NCBI GenBank assembly: GCA_029378245.1
Contig: JARKIF010000011.1
Coordinates: 1,612,001 to 1,676,000 of the forward strand
Direction: 5' to 3'
DNA from: Roridomyces roridus
Taxonomy: Eukaryota; Basidiomycota; Agaricomycetes; Agaricales; Mycenaceae
DNA length: 64,000 nt
A model generated the notes under the pieces. That model did no database searches. It saw nothing but the letters and a program-made list of their open reading frames with translations, and was not told the DNA's origin. Positions 14,731 through 26,079 of the stretch are shown here, piece after piece; within the stretch, counting starts at the first letter, position 1, and every line of letters starts with the position of its first letter. Both the position numbers and the translations under genes were made by a program.

Positions 14731-17700
14731 CTTCATTTTCTAATGGCCACTATATCCCCCTTCCAAACCCTCTGCCACGTCCCTTGTTGTCGAACCTACT
14801 TTACTTACTTTAAGCTTATATCAGCGTAATGAATTATACGTGCACTTGACGGCGGGATCTCTGCAGAGTGATAAGATTAAAATTAATTAAGATTAAGATA
14901 AGGGCCGGGTCATCTGTTGCCATTGACGTCGGCTCTCGCCATTGATCGCTGTGGTGTACTGAGTCCCCCACAGCCACCTGGTGACCTGACATTTGATTTC
15001 GCCGCTTGATGCGCAGGTGATGCGCCATTAACGTTTTGGGACGGTGATCCTTACCCAGGCCATCACGGCCGGCATTCGGGATCTCGGCTATTTATGTATA
15101 TAGATCTCGTTTCGTTTTCGCTTTTTGTATATACTCTGCTGAATCATGGCTTGGCGCTCTGGCTGACTGAGCACCAGTGCCAAATCAACCAATCAGGTCG
15201 TTTCTATTCAGGATACGTGGGAGATTCATCATTATTGCGCCATTCATTTGGCGTGTACCTTAAATGTCCACCGAGATGTCCTTCCTGTACGGGAGATGAT
15301 GTTCCGGTCCATTTGATAGGACCATCATGCCCATCTGATAAAGATATCTGGTACGCGCGGCAACATCTTCCGGTAGCGATCACATCAGGTATCTGTCCAG
15401 CCGACAGTGATTTGATGTACAGTTGATATGGCGTTCCTGTACGCAGTTTAAATATCTCATGAACAGCACATCGGCAGCCTGTGCTCCAGCAGAATAAAAT
15501 GGTCCTCTATATGTAGGCTACTCAGGAAAATTATGCCGAAGGTGTTGTGTGCACTTGCAGGTCCTTATTTCGATGATTTCTTGTAGGGCTCAAATCAGAT
15601 CAGAGACTTTGATTGAGTTGAACACTGTCGCAATGCCACACCCATATCTCAACTGCTCATGTAACAGTAGCAGAAGTAATAGGAGCCAAATTGAAAATTT
15701 GAACATTGTGGACTTCTGAGCACCTGTGGGCACACCTTCGGGCCTCATGCGTTGCGGAGATTCGAGAATACTTACACTGAGATGGTTGATTAGTCAGATT
15801 GGAGTTGCATCGGTAGATGACCAACAAGTCGACATCGCTGCAAGGATCATGATGATTTGATCTCAGCCTAATCGTGCGATTTGATGTCACTTTCTCGCCG
15901 AATCAGTTGGAAGCTTGCAATCAGCGCATTTTTCATTTTTCACGAGCTCCGACGACTCTGGGGAACTCAAATATACAATATTGGCCATGCCGATGGTCTG
16001 GGGGATGTGCCAGATAAAGTCTGTACAGGAGCACGAAAACGAGGGACAAGACGACGATCTCGGGTACCGGAAAGCGATGTTCCGGGACATTATGTACTTT
16101 TGCATTCATTTGTACTATCATATGATTCCCGGACATGTATAAAGTAGATAGAGTGTTACCCAAGAAGGCAGCGGATACTTCCCCCACTAGCAAGCTACCA
16201 GCTGCGACTACGGGATTTGTCCGAGGCTTTCGAAGGTGCATTGCGTAGAATAAGCAATCGCCCTTGAAAATCTAAATTGTTGTTTTGTTGGCTCCTGTTG
16301 TGTGAATCGAGTTTGAAGCATAGTTTAGTTCGAGTGCCAGTTGGCTTGTGATTAGGGTTTCAGCTCAGTGGCAGCTTTGGAAGGCTTGCTACGGCTTGGT
16401 ACGGTTTGTGTGTCAGTTAGGGTCTGGTTGTGTGTTCAGTGTCAGGAATTGGTTCAGGAATTGTTGGAATTTGTGAAATCCGTGTTGTATCGGTCGCTGT
16501 CGTCTTCAGATACCAGTGTAAAAGGGATCGAGAGACCCAAATACCTGCTTTATTGCAAAAACCCGGCTTTAGCCAAACTCAATCTATCTTTTGTGTTAGC
16601 TGTGAAGCTTTAAAATCTACAAAACACTTTAGAATTGCCATCCTTGGTTTTCATCAAGGTTTTTGATTCGCAATACAAACTTGACCAATCATATCGAGAC
16701 AATATCACAGTATTCCCTACAACCTTTCATAAGGCCCTGTACTAGGGACTTATACTCGCCTTTGCCTGCTGTCAATATAGTTGTCACTCGCCCCGGAGCT
16801 TCGTGATTGGGTTGTTTAGATATAGATTCGTCTGTATCGAGACTCATCTAGTCTTGTTGTTTCGAGTTGGTTGATTTCTATAGTAGGTTTAGAGCACATA
16901 CATCACCGCTAGATCAACCCACTCGTTTTCTGCTGTATTTAATACTCTCCTCGATGTAAGCTCTCGCAAAGAATCTTGGCCTGGCGCGATACAGTGCCAT
17001 GGCGACGTGGTACGTCGGCCGGCAGTTTGTCCCGCAGCTGTTGTGCTCTCGGAATCCCGTAGGTACAATCAGAGTGAGGGCAGGGTCGACGGGCATCCCG
17101 TGTCAGTCGGAGGTATGGATTTGCTGGCAACCACTCTACTTTGGGGTTTGTGAGCGCTCAATATTTGTGGCATCAAGGGGCCAACCAAACTGTGATCTGC
17201 GCTCGGGACGCCGAATTATTCCCATGCATATTCGCACGTCACGCTTATCTCTCTCTGTCGACTCATTAGGGAGACAATCGAACTCATCGATCTGCCGCAG
17301 GAATTGACAAATCGGCATCGAACGGGGGCCCAGAGGTCGAAGGTCGCAGTAGGTCGAGACACTTGGTTCGAGGTTGGATGCAGATGGAGAGTCTTTGAAT
17401 GTATCAGTGTAATATGATTGGACGGTCTTCAACGCAGTCGGCAGGAGTTTCCGGATTGTATGACTCGTTCGAATCGAGCCAGAGACATAACCCATTTGAA
17501 GCGTTGCTTTTTTATCCTGCCACAGTGTCATTCAACTCATTGCCCAGAACACCATTGCCGCTCACGTAGCACGGTCGACTTATTGAGTGGACGTTTCAAT
17601 CGTTGACGAATTCAGATTTGGAACTCAGCTTTCCGGCCAATGCCGCCGAGATTGGAGGCTTGCGAGGGGGAGCTTCCTTCAGTCTGGGCACGTGTGCAAT

Positions 17701-18268
17701 CATATTTTTGCTCATGAGTCATTTCTTCTGTTGCCACTGCATCCCCGTCGATTCTGGACTTTCAGAAGAGCGGGAGAGGGACACGCGAATCGGAAGTGTG
17801 GCTAGACAACCGCGACAGAGGTATGTGCCCGTTGGACTCGAGCACCTGCAGCCATTATTTGCCAGCGGAGCCATCGGTTTCCCCACCTTCTATAAGGGCC
17901 CAATCCGCCTTCGCCCAGTCAAGTAGTCATACCAGGCGTGGCATCAGCAGTTCCACCTTTATCCAATCCCGCTTGGCATCCGGCCGCCGGCTCAAATGCT
18001 TATGTCTTTGCTCGGAATCAGAAAGAAGTTGACAAGGTAGTCGGTGGCACCTACGTGTCGGCCACATGGACCCAGATAGAGCGTTCATTGAAAAGCTTGA
18101 TGATATCGGGCTCGTCGACGGCACAGTAAGTACAGCGATATATCGCGGGACGTTTTCCGCCTTCCAAGAGGCGTGCACGCGTAGGGGGTAGAGGTTTCTG
18201 CCAACGACCCCAGTAGTAGTTCAAGTCCCATCTGCGTACGCGCGACATGAGAAAGACATTCAAGCAAA
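14731..18268. other. 3.5 kb without a supported gene
   Basis: Nothing coding can be defended here. From about 16290 to 16900 the sequence is T/G-rich on the plus strand with repeated GGTTTG/GGTCTG-like words, reminiscent of retroelement debris. An open stretch at 17938-18126 looks spliced (donor near 18126, ACA|GTAAGT) but has no known domain. Confidence 0.3.
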
Positions 18269-18828
18269 TCAAGTGGTTTTGAGCACGAATTTCCATTGAG
18301 AAGATGATGATTCCCGGCGGTCGCGTGAGACGGCACAAGGCCATGCGCGAGCCATCTTCCTCGCAGGGGTCTCCTCTTCCTCGCGCCTCACTAGGTCCGC
18401 GGTCGCAAGTGGGGAGAGTAGAAGCCAAGATGGAGTCTTGTGCTCTTCGAGGTCGTGTTGAACCTGGATAGAATGCATGTGACGGTGATGAAACGGAAGG
18501 AAAAGAATATGACGAACACACTCGCGCCACGGCAGCGCATGTCGCCCATACATCAACATGGGACACCCCCCGCACACGAACCTTGCTCCTATACCATCCA
18601 TGGCCGCAGCGCTCACCGAGTTGGGTATGTCAAGAAGATCAACGAGCATCTACGCAGTCGCCCTCCCCCGCTCGCAGAACTCGACGGGCATGCGATACCG
18701 CCACTTGGCATCACTAAAGAAATGCATATGTTCCCGCGCAAGCTCCCACCCGATTCCTCCATACGTCATTATGTGTGTAAAGCTGAAGACGCTCGTGGCA
18801 CGCTCGATTAGTTCGGGCCCGGCTAATG

Positions 18829-19035
18829 TGCCGCTGCAGCCGCTGGGATGACCGCTGCAAGCCGCTGCAAGCCGCTGGGGGGCCGCGTAGGGCCGCTGCC
18901 GCGTAGGACCGCTGCCGCGTAGGACCGCTGCCGCGTAGGACCGCTGCCGCGTATGACCGCGCAGGGCCGCTGGTGTGACAGCGGTCGATCGACCGATGTG
19001 CCGCTGGGGTCACAAGGGCCGCTGTCACGCTGCCG
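18829..19035. repeat. CCGCTG-type tandem repeats, left subterminal array
   Basis: Irregular repeats of the unit CCGCTGCCGCGTAGGA and variants lie just inside the left end of the hAT-like element. The core unit recurs about four times in succession around 18890-18960. Similar arrays in hAT elements are transposase-binding sites; that role here is inferred. Confidence 0.8.
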
Positions 19036-20127
19036 CGCAACAATTTCGACTACTAGCAAAATTTAAGCAATTGAAAGGACCATTGGGATGAATACCTAAC
19101 ATCTCAATGAACCAGAAACCGCTGCCGCCATGTGAAAATTTTTATCCGTTGACAGTGGGTGAGTGATTTAAGTAAAACACGGTGTTTGCGTAAACGAGAT
19201 GTGGGAGCCGTGTTCAACACTTCTATCTGTACTAACATGTTCAAAAACATCAGAGATGGTTCACAAGCCTATCTCATGTGGCCGTTGTCCAAATTCCAAC
19301 ACTAATGCGCTCGCGCTCGGACGTTGACGCATGAACACTATTACACTGAATCACTGTATCACACGGGCGTCGCGACTAAATCGATGGCAACTGTAGCACC
19401 AAGTGAGTTATTGCCGCTTGGCCGGTCTCATTCGAAGCAATAAGCGGTCTGTGCTCGACTCGACGGGGTCAGTCTTGGGTATGGGCGTGACATTTCTTTG
19501 TCCGTGTGGGAGCGGAGATCAGAGGGGGAAAAGAGGGGGATGGAGAAAAGGGTACGACCAGCATGAGCACGAGCGTAGCATCCGCCATGAGGGATAGTAC
19601 GATGGCCGCAGTAGATAAGAGAGGTGGTGGTAGGGAAAGAGCCTGAGGAGCACCGCCTACCGATCGACTCCTTGTTCCGACATCAGATCATTTTACTTCC
19701 AAGTTCGAACTTACTTCTTAGACTGACTTACTTCTTAGACTGGTGATTCGAAGCAAGATGTTCAGTCACACAATTTCCACTGCTAGTCAATGTCCGCTTT
19801 CTGGCTGGCAGTGCCAGGGCAGTGCCAGACTGCCCCTGGATTGAAACTGCTGTGTCGGAACTTGGAGTACACAGTTGAACACGGAGCACTGAAGTCTGAG
19901 CAGTGAGGGTGGATGGTCCATGATGTGGTTGAAACATGATGCGGCCGAAGGCATGGCCTGGGAGTCATTCCCGCCGTGCATAAATATGTTGCGCAATCGG
20001 GATGATCACTGGCATTTACTCATTTTTCTGGAACCTTGCTCCAGAAATTCATTGCCGTGCAGTCAGTCCTACTACTTACTCAATTGACAGCAATGAATTT
20101 GTTCATTCAAAAGTTAGTGGCTCCAGA

Positions 20128-20650
20128 TGCCGCTGCTACTACTGCTGAGTGCCGCTGCCACTACCACTGAGTGTCGATGACTACCGCTGAGTGCCGCTGC
20201 CACTACCGCTGAAGACCGCTGACTACCGCTGAGGACCGCTGTCACTACCGCTGAGTGCCGCTGCCACTACCGCTGAGGACCGCGTCGTGCCGCTGAGTGC
20301 CGCAGCCGCAGCCGCTCATGACCGCTGCATCATGGCCGCACTAACAACTTTTTTGAGGCCGACCTCTTCGATTTCCCCCCATTTTCTGTTTCACAAGAAT
20401 ATATGGAGGTATGATAAGGGGGAATGTTGGCTTCATTCGACACGCGGCACCTATGTTGAAGTCAAACTCTTCGACTGCACCAATTTTTTTGTTCTCAAAC
20501 TATACATAGAAGGATGACATGACAGAACATGACCGTTGTTGAACACTACCAACCTTGTACATACCGCGCGGCAGCATGTTCCACCCTCACAGCGGCCCAT
20601 CACGCGGCAGCGGCCCTCAGCGGCACTACGCGGCACTGCAGCGGCACATT
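20128..20650. repeat. CCGCTG/GCGGC repeats, right subterminal arrays
   Basis: From 20128 to 20335 about fifteen copies of a unit like CCACTACCGCTGAGTGCCGCTG occur in the same orientation as the left array. From 20570 to 20650 the complementary word GCGGC(A/C) dominates up to the right terminus. Confidence 0.8.
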
Positions 20651-22422
20651 ATCCAGGCCCGATTAGTTCCAGATGATTTGGATTGCTCCGACTCTCCGAG
20701 GTCGTGGTGGGTAGGAGGGATACGAGGTGAGCCTGTGTACGAACCAACCACCCATCTATGAACGCACGGGCCTCGGAACTGGTGAGGATGGCCATCACCC
20801 GTGGATCGTCCGAAGAGAGTTCGTCTCGGGACGGATCTTGCACCAATGCAACGAGAGCAGGGAGCTCGGTTTACTCTTGCGGGGGAGGGAAGAACATGTT
20901 GTGGCCTGGAACAGGCTCACTGAGGGTGTTCAGCGCCGCGTGCTGGATGGACTTCTGCCGCCGGTAACAGAGTTCGTTTCGCTCCTTCCCGAGACGCGGG
21001 GCTCGTTGCCGTTCGACGTACCATACGGCATATGGACGTAGGCGCTTCCAAACTGGACGGGGAATGTCAGTGATCTCTTCCACAACCACCCGATGTACCA
21101 CCCACGTCGATGCGTCAAAGTGCGTATCGTGCGCAAGTGTCGCACTTCGTTTGCGTTTCTGTATCTCCAAGAGGCAGGCTGGATGTCCACCGCTTCCCAT
21201 CCTTCTCGCGAAAGCCACTTTTCGACACTTGAAGGACGTTGGTCGTGCGTCGGGTCTGTAAAAAAAACTAGACAACTTACCTCTTCAAAATTTTATTCAA
21301 ACAGTCGCGATTCCGGGTTTCGACCACGTCCAGGACGCGATGCCGTGCCCAAAACGCGCAATTAAACGCGGCCTACGAGGATTCAATATGTTTTAATTGC
21401 GGTGCAGTATAGCGCATACACCGATTTTATGTCAGCGGCGATCGCGCGCTGAGATTTCAAGAATTGGGACAACGCTTCAGGGTCGTTCTGCGCCTCGTGG
21501 TCCTTGTACATCTTGAGGATGGCCCTAGCCTCTTCAGCGTCGAATTCGGGGGTGCTCGACCGGCCGAGTACGGTGTCACCGCCGGCTGAAAGCAGTGTCC
21601 CGTCAGCGGAGACTTCAGGAAACCCCGTGCGACGTACAGGTACGACATGTCTTGGGGATGAGGGTGTGGATCTCATGTTTGCAGGATATTTCACGAACGA
21701 CGTCGGCAATCTGTGGTGAGGGAGTAAGTTTGCAGCCGGGCGCTGAGCCCGATTACTGACCTGAGTAGACACTTGGTACAGAGCCGACGCCTTAGGTTGT
21801 AATCCGGAAAAGAATCGGGTGCGCCACATTTCTGGAAGTTACGACATGAGCGTGGATGGGAGAGGATTGGTAGCTACGCACGTCGCAGAGATTGGGCCCG
21901 TAGATGAGGTTTGTCCATGTCCGCGCCGAGGGTATGGATTTAGAGGGAGTGGGGAGTCTAGGTTGGCCCTCAAAAGCCTTCTTCCTGACGTACTGGTAGT
22001 TCGGTAGAGCTGCTATGGATTTAGGGGGAGCGGGGAGTTCAGGGTCACCTCCAAAGGAATTCCGCCAGATCAGCTCGCCTGGGGGCGAACCTAGAAGATC
22101 GCGGAATTCGCGGGACGTGCGCGAGAGGTGGAGGAGGTCGAGTGGATGAAGATGACTGAGAACCTGAGAGCGATGAGTCGGTCAAGACACTGAGACAGTC
22201 CAGAAACGGAGATTGTCGTACCTGGAGAAGGATGTCCAGATGCATGCTTGGGAACAAGCTGAGATCCTGGCGTCCTCGGGTCTTGGGAAGGCGGAGCGAT
22301 TTCCACGTTTCGAGCGTCGTATAGTTCACTGTCCACAGGTCAGTGTGAATGAGACAAGTGTCCGTGCCACCCACAGATTTGAAAGTCTCGCGGTGGGAAT
22401 TGGCGTCCGCTGTTACAAACAT

Positions 22423-23050
22423 CGAAGGAGCCGACGGCGTGGAAGGGTAGAGCGTCAGCTCCGGGATACTTGGTGGGATTTATAGACATGGTTTTGGGAG
22501 GGGGATACAAGTCCCTGAGTCTGAGCGAGTCATGATCGATGATCGTTAGCACAGGACTGATCGGTGGATGCATTCTAGATCAACCACTTTGCAATGAGAG
22601 TTGTCTGGTCCGCATGCAACGCTGGCTAGTGCATCTACCGCAGCTTCACCACATCTCGGTGCACCGGTGCCTCATGACTCGGCGTCATGGGGATCTCAGA
22701 GGACGCAAGAGAAAGCCATAGGGCAGGCAGGGCCGGGAGATCCGGGTGTGTAGGCGAGAAGAGAAAGAGTCGCAGTGAAGAAAGAGGCCAAGGGAAGTCG
22801 CTGGTTGGTCGCTGGTGCAGTGGCCGGAGTCGGGAGCAGACGTTGATAATGATCATGATCGGATCAATCCAAAAAAACTGCCTTGCTTCTTGCATGCGAC
22901 TACGCCTTCCAGAGGTCGCACACCGCGACCTGAATACACCTCTTCCCGCCGATGCTGAAGACCAGGCGATACAAGCAATTACACTCACTCGACTCCCAAC
23001 ACCATCCTGACGTCACTCAGGGCGCACGACGGGACGCTATCTTTGCTGGC
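22423..23050. other. Intergenic
   Basis: This shared 5' side of the F-box gene and the tiny membrane-protein gene has no recognised gene. The upstream end of the F-box frame (possible earlier start near 22490) may lie here. Confidence 0.35.
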
Positions 23051-23358
23051 ATGTCCGCTGCTCTTCTCTCGGGCAAGTATCTATGCTAGACTATGCATCC
23101 CAAATTTGTGAATCTTCTCCTCACAGCCGTAATTGGCTCAAGATTCATGAGCTTCGGTCGGACACAGATGATCTTTAGCGCAGTCGGTGCGTCACTCTTC
23201 ACTCTCCTATGGCTGAATCTCAGCCTCTCGTGATAGGTTCGGGTGTTCTCTCGGGATACTACTTCAATCAGGCTTTTCTAGCCGCCAATATGGCGGAACT
23301 CGACAAGGAGAAGGCTCGGCTGGCTTGCATGGATATCAACTCCACGACTAGCACCTGA
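23051..23358 (+). CDS. Small membrane protein of 67 residues, three exons
   Basis: Exons 23051-23072, 23127-23186 and 23237-23358 join in frame to a 67-residue protein starting MSAALLSAVIGSRFMSFGRT. It has one hydrophobic segment (about residues 23-44, with GVLSGYYFNQAFLAA) and a short charged tail (ELDKEKARLA). The first intron has a GC donor (G|GCAAGT) and a clean CTCACAG acceptor; the second is GTGCGT...GATAG. I do not recognise the family. The size and single-span topology resemble accessory subunits of mitochondrial or ER membrane complexes, but that is only an analogy. Frame-preserving splicing across three short exons argues that it is a real gene. Confidence 0.6.
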
Positions 23359-23617
23359 TACAAGAATTAGATGCTTTTCGCACGACTACTGCGTCTCACA
23401 CCACACTCACTCCAATGATATGGACGGATGGCTCGCGGGCGGCTTTTAGTATGCGCTCAGATCCTGATCCGAGCCATCCGGGAATTCTAGTAGGTGCTTC
23501 GAGCGGGGACGCGCAACTCCAAGGTGAGGTTGAGTGGCCACACAAATATACTCGTTCAAACTGAGACAGGACAGTTGAATGCCCGAGAAACAACACGTCT
23601 ACTCGAACAAAGGCATT

Positions 23618-24484
23618 TCAAACAGTCTCGAACTCGACGTCGTCAAAGAACAAGCCGTAAATCCCACCCTCGACTCCCTTCTTCGCAGCTTGAGCGACTA
23701 GAATCCCCGCACTCATCAGCAAAGCCCGGCAAGAACTCGAGACCCACATACCACTGTCGAGGGAGTTGATAGCATATCCTCCGAAGGAGACAAACTTTCC
23801 GTTGGCGGTCACCACGAAGGGCGTCGAGCTCCTGCTTCCGAAAACCTACACTCACTCATTCGATTAGCATCGCCGCTTTCGCAAATTCGTTCCGGTCACT
23901 TGCCTTGGTGACGCGCATTTCTCCCGTGGCCTTGTCGTAAATCGCAAACTGGATGCGGACGACGCGTTGTCCGAACTGGACGTCGGGCTGGGGCAATCCG
24001 TGCATTCCAGTGACGGCGATGATCTGCTCGGTGGCTGGAAGGTGTGTGTCGGTTGTTTTCCCACTGTAGATCCCAAATTTGCTTACGCTTGAGCTCAACG
24101 GGAGTCTGCTGGAGGTTTTGATCGGTCGTCTGGGTGGATGTACCGTGTGGAACAGGAACTCCAGTCCCTCCGCCGTCGGTCTTCCTGTAAGTGACTTCGA
24201 GTCCGTCGATCTGCGAAATTAAAATGAGCCAACAAGATTGACACCGTTGCAGAAACTCACCACTTCGCCGTGCAGAACGATAATCTTGGCAATGGGGTTG
24301 TTGACGTTGATACCGCCCTGGCCGCCCGAGGAGATGACTGGTACATAGTCAACATCGGTGCGGAATACGTCGAGGATGCGCTCATACCCTGCTCGATATC
24401 ATTGAAGCGACCGGCGTCGAGGATGCGCCCAACAGTGGGGGATTGGACGATAGCGGTGTTGTACTGGGTTGCTGCAGTCTCCAT
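23618..24484 (-). CDS. Jacalin-like lectin domain protein, copy A (200 aa)
   Basis: Six exons (24388-24484, 24261-24337, 24087-24210, 23904-24034, 23752-23845, 23618-23697) encode 200 residues. After a leader with SPTVGRILDAGRF comes a beta-prism-like lectin pattern: ISSGGQGGINVNNPIAKIIV, LHGEVIDGLEVTYRKTDG, IIAVTGMHGL, VVRIQFAIYDKATGEMRVT, FVSFGGYAINSLDS and the end GGIYGLFFDDVEFETV. The glycine-rich start, the IDGLEVTY strand and the final GLFF strand match jacalin-type lectins, which bind mannose or galactose sugars; the specificity here is unknown. There is no signal peptide, so it is probably cytosolic or leaves by an unconventional route. Intron 23846-23903 uses a GC donor. The gene is a paralogue of the plus-strand gene at 25044. 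Confidence 0.75.
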
Positions 24485-25043
24485 GGTGTGTTTCTGAGGA
24501 TGAGTTGTTCTGTCCGACATGGCTCACCTTTATACCCGCTCCAGTGAGTGAACTTCCCGCGGTCTCCCCGTCTGAACGGTCATACAGCTCCACTTCCGCT
24601 ACAGTCAGATGAAGTTTTTGCTTGGGAAGCTACGACTAGAAGACACACTTTCGACGTGAAATTGGCATAACATTGTTGCACGGAGTCGAACCACGGCAGT
24701 GTACAACGAACGAGGATATGTTATTACGGCCAGCTGGAAGATTCCGCGCATGGTCAGCATTCCGCGTGTCACATCCCGATGACATGGTGGCTCCATCAGC
24801 GGCGATAAATATGCTCAGACTGTAAATATCTGTTCTTTGACATGACTGCAGACTGGCTGACGATGATATCTTCCGTCAGGATCAGCCGTCTCTGCCGTTC
24901 CACTCTCATGTATGTCAGACGCACGTAACAGGAAGTATCCTCGTGTCCCCGGCACGTTCGCTGACATCCTCAATCTATTTTCAATTGCCCCGGCAGTTGA
25001 CTTATAAAAACCAAAGTCAACACGTCCCATAATTCAGACCAAC
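24485..25043. promoter_or_regulatory. Shared divergent promoter of the two lectin genes
   Basis: This 560-bp interval lies between the two start codons. Each side has its own TATA box: TATAAAG on the minus strand near 24530, about 50 bp from the 24484 ATG, and TATAAAAA at 25003-25010, about 35 bp from the 25044 ATG. Co-regulation is plausible but not shown. Confidence 0.6.
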
Positions 25044-25921
25044 ATGCCTTCAACGGACGACATCACTATAACTCAAACCCCGCTCGTTGGTGGTGTCAAC
25101 GAGGCTGGGCGTTTCTCCGACAAGGATGCCGGTGAGCCTTAATGGTCTGCGTGCTTTTCTGTTTCATAAGGCCCGAAACAGTCATCTCGAGTGGAAAGGT
25201 CACCATTGACCCCACAGACCCCATCAAGGAAATTATCGTCCTCCATAGCAATCTCGTGAGTTGACCGTTGATCGTTGAGGGCGGAAAATTCACGATACTG
25301 ACAACGCACACAGATCGACGGCATCCAGATCACGTACAACAAAACAGATGGCACTGTCGCCCCCTCACCCATCCACGGCACGTCTGCCAAGGCCACGATT
25401 CCAAACCGCAACACGATCTCATTCAGCAGTATGGATTTAGATTCCTGTGGCTTCAGTCTCCCTGCTGAATCTCAGCCAGAGGGCGATATTATCACCGAAA
25501 TTAGCGGCCTCCACGGAGTGCCTGCGGAAAATCCACAGATCGGGCATCGAGTCCTGCAGCTCAAGTTTACGATTTACAATACTGGCACCAAAACCACCAG
25601 AGTGCAAGGGGTTTGTTCGCATCTCCGCCATCTCGTTCCGGGACGTTCCCACTGAACTTGAGTCTATGCTAGCCATTTGGAAATCAAAACGCCCCCAGTG
25701 CGACCGACTTCTCCTTCAGCACCACAGGCAAATTCATCGGAATCGCTGGGTTCGCTGTTAATGTGGATATCAGCGGTGAGTGAACTACCCCTTCCTTTCC
25801 TTCTATCCCCACCTCATGATCACGTTTCGTAGTGGCTGAATGCACGAGGAAGGGGATCCAGGGGGGATTATATGGACTGTCGTTCTTCGGGACGGCTGCT
25901 GATAATGTGGGCCATTTTTGA
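25044..25921 (+). CDS. Jacalin-like lectin domain protein, copy B (199 aa)
   Basis: Exons 25044-25131, 25182-25255, 25314-25428, 25480-25610, 25673-25775 and 25833-25921 encode 199 residues with the same intron positions as copy A. Matching blocks are TQTPLVGGVNEAGRF, PIKEIIVLHSNLIDGIQITY, NKTDGT, IITEISGLHGVPAENPQIGH, LQLKFTIYNTGTKTTRVQ, GKFIGIAGFAVNVDIS and GGLYGLSFFGTAADNVGHF. The glycine-rich first strand of copy A (GGQGG) is replaced by SGKVTIDPT, so sugar binding may differ. No signal peptide is visible. The fourth intron has a weaker donor (GGG|GTTTGT). The TGA at 25919 is followed by about 60 bases that stay open in the same frame, so an earlier form may have been longer. Confidence 0.75.
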
Positions 25922-26079
25922 ACGGAGTCGAAGAACCTCCAACTGACGCACGCCATTCAAAGCAACCAGGCCCTGGGGTCAGTTGCATTATTGCTTGCTA
26001 CGAATATATTCTCACCTCCACTCCCAGCCAACTCCCCCCAAGGTAAGATATATAGTCAGAGGATTGCTTTCTGATTTCC

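Larger units (their letters stand above)
18806..20669. mobile_element. hAT-like non-autonomous element with 9-bp target duplication
   Basis: The 9-bp repeat GATTAGTTC flanks the element (18806-18814 and 20661-20669). Its inverted termini read GGGCCCGGCTAATGTGCCGC on the left and, reverse-complemented, GGGCCTGGATAATGTGCCGC on the right, continuing TGCAG on both. Subterminal regions are packed with CCGCTG/GCGGC words. No transposase frame is seen; the centre (19050-20120) is unique low-information sequence. Duplication length and subterminal repeats suit the hAT superfamily (normally 8 bp, so one base may be coincidental). Confidence 0.85.
18269..22422 (-). pseudogene. F-box protein gene, broken by stops and a hAT-like element
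   Basis: On the minus strand an F-box (LSLFPSMHLDILLQ, intron 22164-22221, VLSHLHPLDLLHLSRTSREF) is followed by IWRNSF, a Cys cluster (LIYGPNLCDKCGAPDSFPDY then LRRRLCTKC; intron 21832-21881) and a long tail with VEKWLSREGW and PRPVWKRLRP. It ends with a zinc-binding stretch, RFVCGGC ... ALPWREC, and TPSWLLLSPLATADLV. F-box proteins bind SKP1 and recruit substrates to SCF ubiquitin ligases; this layout is a large, variable family in Agaricomycetes. In-frame stops occur near 20866 (after FFPPPQE) and near 18656 (after CERGRATA). A 1.85-kb element sits at 18815-20660, and the frame is continuous across its 9-bp target duplication. Some splice joins are approximate and the start is uncertain. 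It is almost certainly dead. Confidence 0.75.

Noticed and set aside
18714..19043. 109-residue Ser/Arg/Gly repeat protein across the CCGCTG array
   Set aside because: Repeat translation of transposon subterminal DNA, running from host gene into element; not a gene.
21383..21829. 148-residue minus-strand open frame as a separate gene
   Set aside because: The frame changes at introns; in the spliced frame it becomes the Cys-rich middle of the F-box gene.
24257..24520. Start of lectin A at 24520 (MSDRTTHPQ...)
   Set aside because: The downstream Met at 24484 aligns with the start of the paralogous lectin B and is better placed from the TATA box.
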